Shown here piece after piece: positions 60,881 to 64,000 of a DNA stretch of 64,000 nt (positions are counted from its first letter, which is position 1; the number at the start of each line of letters is the position of its first letter). Both the position numbers and the translations under genes were made by a program. Source of the stretch: Eretmocerus hayati (lineage: Eukaryota; Arthropoda; Insecta; Hymenoptera; Aphelinidae); the NCBI GenBank assembly GCA_029851415.1, contig CM056742.1, positions 189,267,344 through 189,331,343 on the forward strand. Direction: 5' to 3'. The notes below the pieces were generated by a model, which saw nothing but the letters and a program-made list of their open reading frames with translations, did no database searches and was not told where the DNA came from.

Positions 60881-63800
60881 CAAGAAAGCAAAAGGGACAT
60901 TCATGCACGTGTCACAAAGTCAGACTCATGAAATCTGCCAAGCTGCTGTGGTTGGAGCATTCCTAAGCAAAATCTGTAACTTTTCAGAATTGTTTACAAA
61001 GATCCAAAGGTATGATTTTCCAACTCGGAGATGTACCTCACTGTATTCGGTCGTAAAGTACATACGGGATAAAGAAGTAACAGATTTTGTGAGAAAATAG
61101 CAGGTCTATCAATTCATCAACTTGGAGAAAAAAGTCTGAATAGGCGAGTTGATTGTGGAGAAATCTATGACAGACTTTCTTCACGAAAAGCTTCATCTCA
61201 TCACACCTGCAGATAGCGTCATTTTCATTTCAAATTCCCTTGAGAACATCGTGATTGAGTTTCAATCAGTGGAGATTGCAGCTCCTTATCTCATTTCACT
61301 TTTGGTACTTCAGGTCTTCTGTTTTAGACGTGAAAATGGGTCATGGACCGTTAAACCGAGAAAGACAAAATTGTTAATCCGAGTGGCGCCACGCATGCAC
61401 CAATTACTGGATCATCAATGGAATCCGATACCGAAATTTTATCGATCGTGAAAGTGCGGAGGGTTTATTGAGAATCCGCTCAAGAAACGAACTTGAGATG
61501 AATTTCCCTCTCTTGCTTTCTGCGTAACATAATCCAACTGAAAGGATGGATCTCAGTCTGGCAGCACATCACAGTTCGAATTTCTCGTCGCGATATTCCG
61601 ACTGAATCGCGCCACAAGTCGAGTCCATTACGGCTCTGTATAGCGCGGCTGATGAGCTCGGTCCATTTAGCGTCGATTACGGCTTCCATCCGATTTTCGC
61701 TCTCTAGGACGGTGAGGACAGAATTACCACTCGCTCCATTAAGCTCAAAGCTGGATTAAGATATCGGGCAAGACGTTTGTCAAAGGAGATGCCAACTTGA
61801 TTGATGCTCTGCTTGTTCGGCAAGGGTTGGATCGATATTAGAACTGAAAGAGAATTTGTGCGAGGCTTAGCAATGGATCTTGCGAGTCAGTGGGATAATT
61901 TACCAATAAAGTATTAGCCTACATTAATCAATCGATATGAATATATTTAATGATGTTTTGCATCTGTGAATGAACAGATCCACTAGTTACGCAGGAAATT
62001 TTGATCGGACACCAGATCCACCAAATTCGGCACGAGAATTCCGAAGGATTAATTTTTTTTTTTTCAGGTAACTTGGCATTCTATTATATTCATAAAATTT
62101 AAGAAGGAATTGCAAATAGATTTTTCTCCACGTGACATGTTTTTACTTCATCGAGTATTTCAACGGAAGATCCATGGGTAATTAATCTTAGGACTTTCAA
62201 GGAGGTTTTCCATGAGAGCATTCAAGATCGGGTTAAAAAATCAGATCCCCTCACAAGTCTGCAAGTTTTTCTCATATCCGAATTTGAATCTCTTTTTCCA
62301 GACGTGATTGTATAAACATTACGACAGGACTCAGAGTTCAAGCAATCGTCCCAACATTCATGAGTTTATATCCTCTCGACAAGCCGGTGTCATTATATTA
62401 TCTATTTGACCATAATGGACGATTTGTGCCAAAAGATTTCGAAGTTAAATACAAAATTTGACATGTGTACTTGAATCCTCCACAAAATGTATGAAAATTC
62501 CTGGAATTCAAGTTCCGAAGAGTTCTTCATTCTCAGCGGACTCTCTCTCTCTCTCTGCGGGTCTTATTGAGAAGAGATACATCGAGAGGGAGATGAACTT
62601 GATCTGTCAAAATCCATCACCAGACTGCAGCGGTGCGAATGAAATGAGCAGACGTTCAGATGACGAGATGAGTTTCCGTATCAACGGCAGAAGCAGCAGC
62701 AATCGAGAGGGAAAGCGACCGCAAAGTTTTCGAGAGGTGAAACAAATGTATACGACTGAAGTACGAGACCGCGTGAGCCCAAGAACGAGTGAGCGAGACC
62801 AAAAACGGTCGAGTGGACACTGGCACCAGCCGGCGGAATGCGGTCATGAGTATCATTGGCGAACATAACCCAGGAATCAGCTACGCACGCGTTGCCTGGC
62901 AATTCTATGCTCAGCTATGAGATACCTGCTAAATGAGACGAGTAGATCGATGCGTGAAGTGAGCCAACTCATCAGGAGGCGATGGTGTGAGCTTGCAAGA
63001 AAATCACAGGAAATGATTCAGCCGAATCGTATGGACAACACAAACAGATTGTACAAGATCAATCGAACTGAATTCAATTTCAGCTGCAAAATTATTGTTC
63101 GACAACTGAGTGCACTTTCCGTCTCGAGTAACATCTAGCTTGATCATCCGAATGTCAACTCGAGAGGTGTTTTCCTCTCGTCCAACTTTTGTTTGCACTC
63201 CTACGTAGTCTCGTTTGTCGACAAGGAAAGAGCCGGGATTATCGTGGAGATCACTCGAGGCATGCAGCTCAGACCCGGCAACAAGATATCGCGCACTATA
63301 TCTCGAGTACGTGAGAGCTTGCACCCAGGCAACAACCTGTTGAGTTTTCCCGCTTTCTATCTCGCTCTCCGTCTTTCTCTTCGTGACGTTTTCTAAAACT
63401 TTTCATCTGCACGCCCAGCCAGTAAAACCCAATTTAAAGGACAACAGGCAACTCAAGGGATGGTTTACCAGTAACGTAAGGTGATGGTCCCATATAGTAT
63501 TGATGAGAGAGTCCAAGGAACACAAAAATATTCATTTTGAGAAGAACGAAACGATTCTAGAGCACCATAAGCTTAGTATGAGTTTCCACAAATATAATCG
63601 AATGAAATTCAAGGTCCCACCCGATGAAACATGAACAAACCGCAATAAGGTTACATTATCTAGTTTAGGTCAATTCTGTTGAGGATGCCCATCAACTGCC
63701 ATCAAGAATTTAAAATTCCGAGCGTTTGAGAATTTCATTTGATTCGAGAGTAACTCGGAGAGAAGAACTAGGCGACACATCGCTGCCGCATCGACGAGCA

Positions 63801-64000
63801 AGAACGAAAAATTCATCAGATATGTGTCTGCTCGAGAGCGGGATAACTCCGATAGACATAACTCAATATCTGACGCGCCATCAGGCTCGTCAACTTTCAA
63901 TACTGCGACGCAGAGAGGCAGAGGCAGCATTCGATCACGAAAACTTGATCCCCGCAGTGCGTGCCGCAAAACTAGTTTGGCATGTCAGAATTTGCATGCT

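Larger units (their letters stand above)
45215..64000. other. Repeat-rich DNA without a confident gene
   Basis: This is probably upstream intron or 5' flank of the Mth-like receptor. Two blocks (52000-53500 and 57900-58300) are CpG-rich and carry long open frames without recognisable products. A (TG)n run lies at 48754-48780 and a short (TC)n at about 62543-62557. Hairpins, a TTAA-flanked element and a tandem duplication are listed separately. Elsewhere I see only AT-rich DNA with short chance frames. Confidence 0.5.

Noticed and set aside
62458..62868. 136-codon plus-strand frame
   Set aside because: Ser/Arg-rich low complexity overlapping a TC repeat, with no recognisable domain.
1..64000. 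CRISPR arrays, bacterial operons or plasmid origins
   Set aside because: No regularly spaced identical repeats with unique spacers and no packed same-strand gene runs; the inverted repeats are transposon-like and the genes are spliced.

Overview
This window looks like nuclear DNA of an insect. A hymenopteran such as a parasitoid wasp is my best guess, but the lineage cannot be fixed from sequence alone. The supporting signs are spliced genes with short GT-AG introns, genes with insect-type relatives, moderately AT-rich intergenic DNA with scattered CpG-rich blocks, and many short inverted-repeat elements. Nothing suggests a bacterial replicon: there is no operon packing, CRISPR array or Shine-Dalgarno pattern.

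Three genes are well supported. (1) 15757-16380 (+) is an intronless MKRN2OS-like gene. (2) 16398-19433 (+) is MTO1/GidA, the mitochondrial tRNA wobble-uridine modification enzyme, with nine exons and 662 codons. Its start lies only 17 bp after the MKRN2OS-like stop, so a shared transcript is possible. (3) 26050-45214 (-) is the 3' half of a Methuselah-like GPCR, closest to mthl1 (mist). It has three exons covering TM4 to the C-terminus, split by introns of about 8 kb and 10.5 kb. The 5' exons were not found and may lie beyond the window. A phase-preserving 54-nt candidate cassette exon sits in the second large intron, at the third intracellular loop.

By region: 1-7600 is mostly featureless, with CpG-rich blocks. 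A possible first exon of a signal-anchor membrane protein is at 7607-7925. Two abutting inverted-repeat elements occupy 10.9-12.7 kb. The MKRN2OS/MTO1 pair is at 15.7-19.4 kb. A weakly coding-like minus-strand stretch is at 21.8-22.3 kb. The mthl1 gene covers 26.0-45.2 kb. Its introns hold a 5S-like sequence, a tRNA-like sequence and several fold-back elements, the largest at 37.4-38.7 kb. The last 19 kb have no confident gene. They contain hairpins (51.2-51.6 and 53.8-54.0 kb), a TTAA-flanked palindromic element (56.8-57.2 kb), a tandem duplication (59.5-60.9 kb) and a minus-strand coding-like fragment with an apparent frameshift (54.5-55.2 kb).

The two neighbouring plus-strand genes may share expression. 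MTO1 acts in mitochondrial translation; the MKRN2OS-like product has no assigned function. The GPCR shows no visible functional link to them. The most unusual aspect of the window is its number of independent long inverted repeats.
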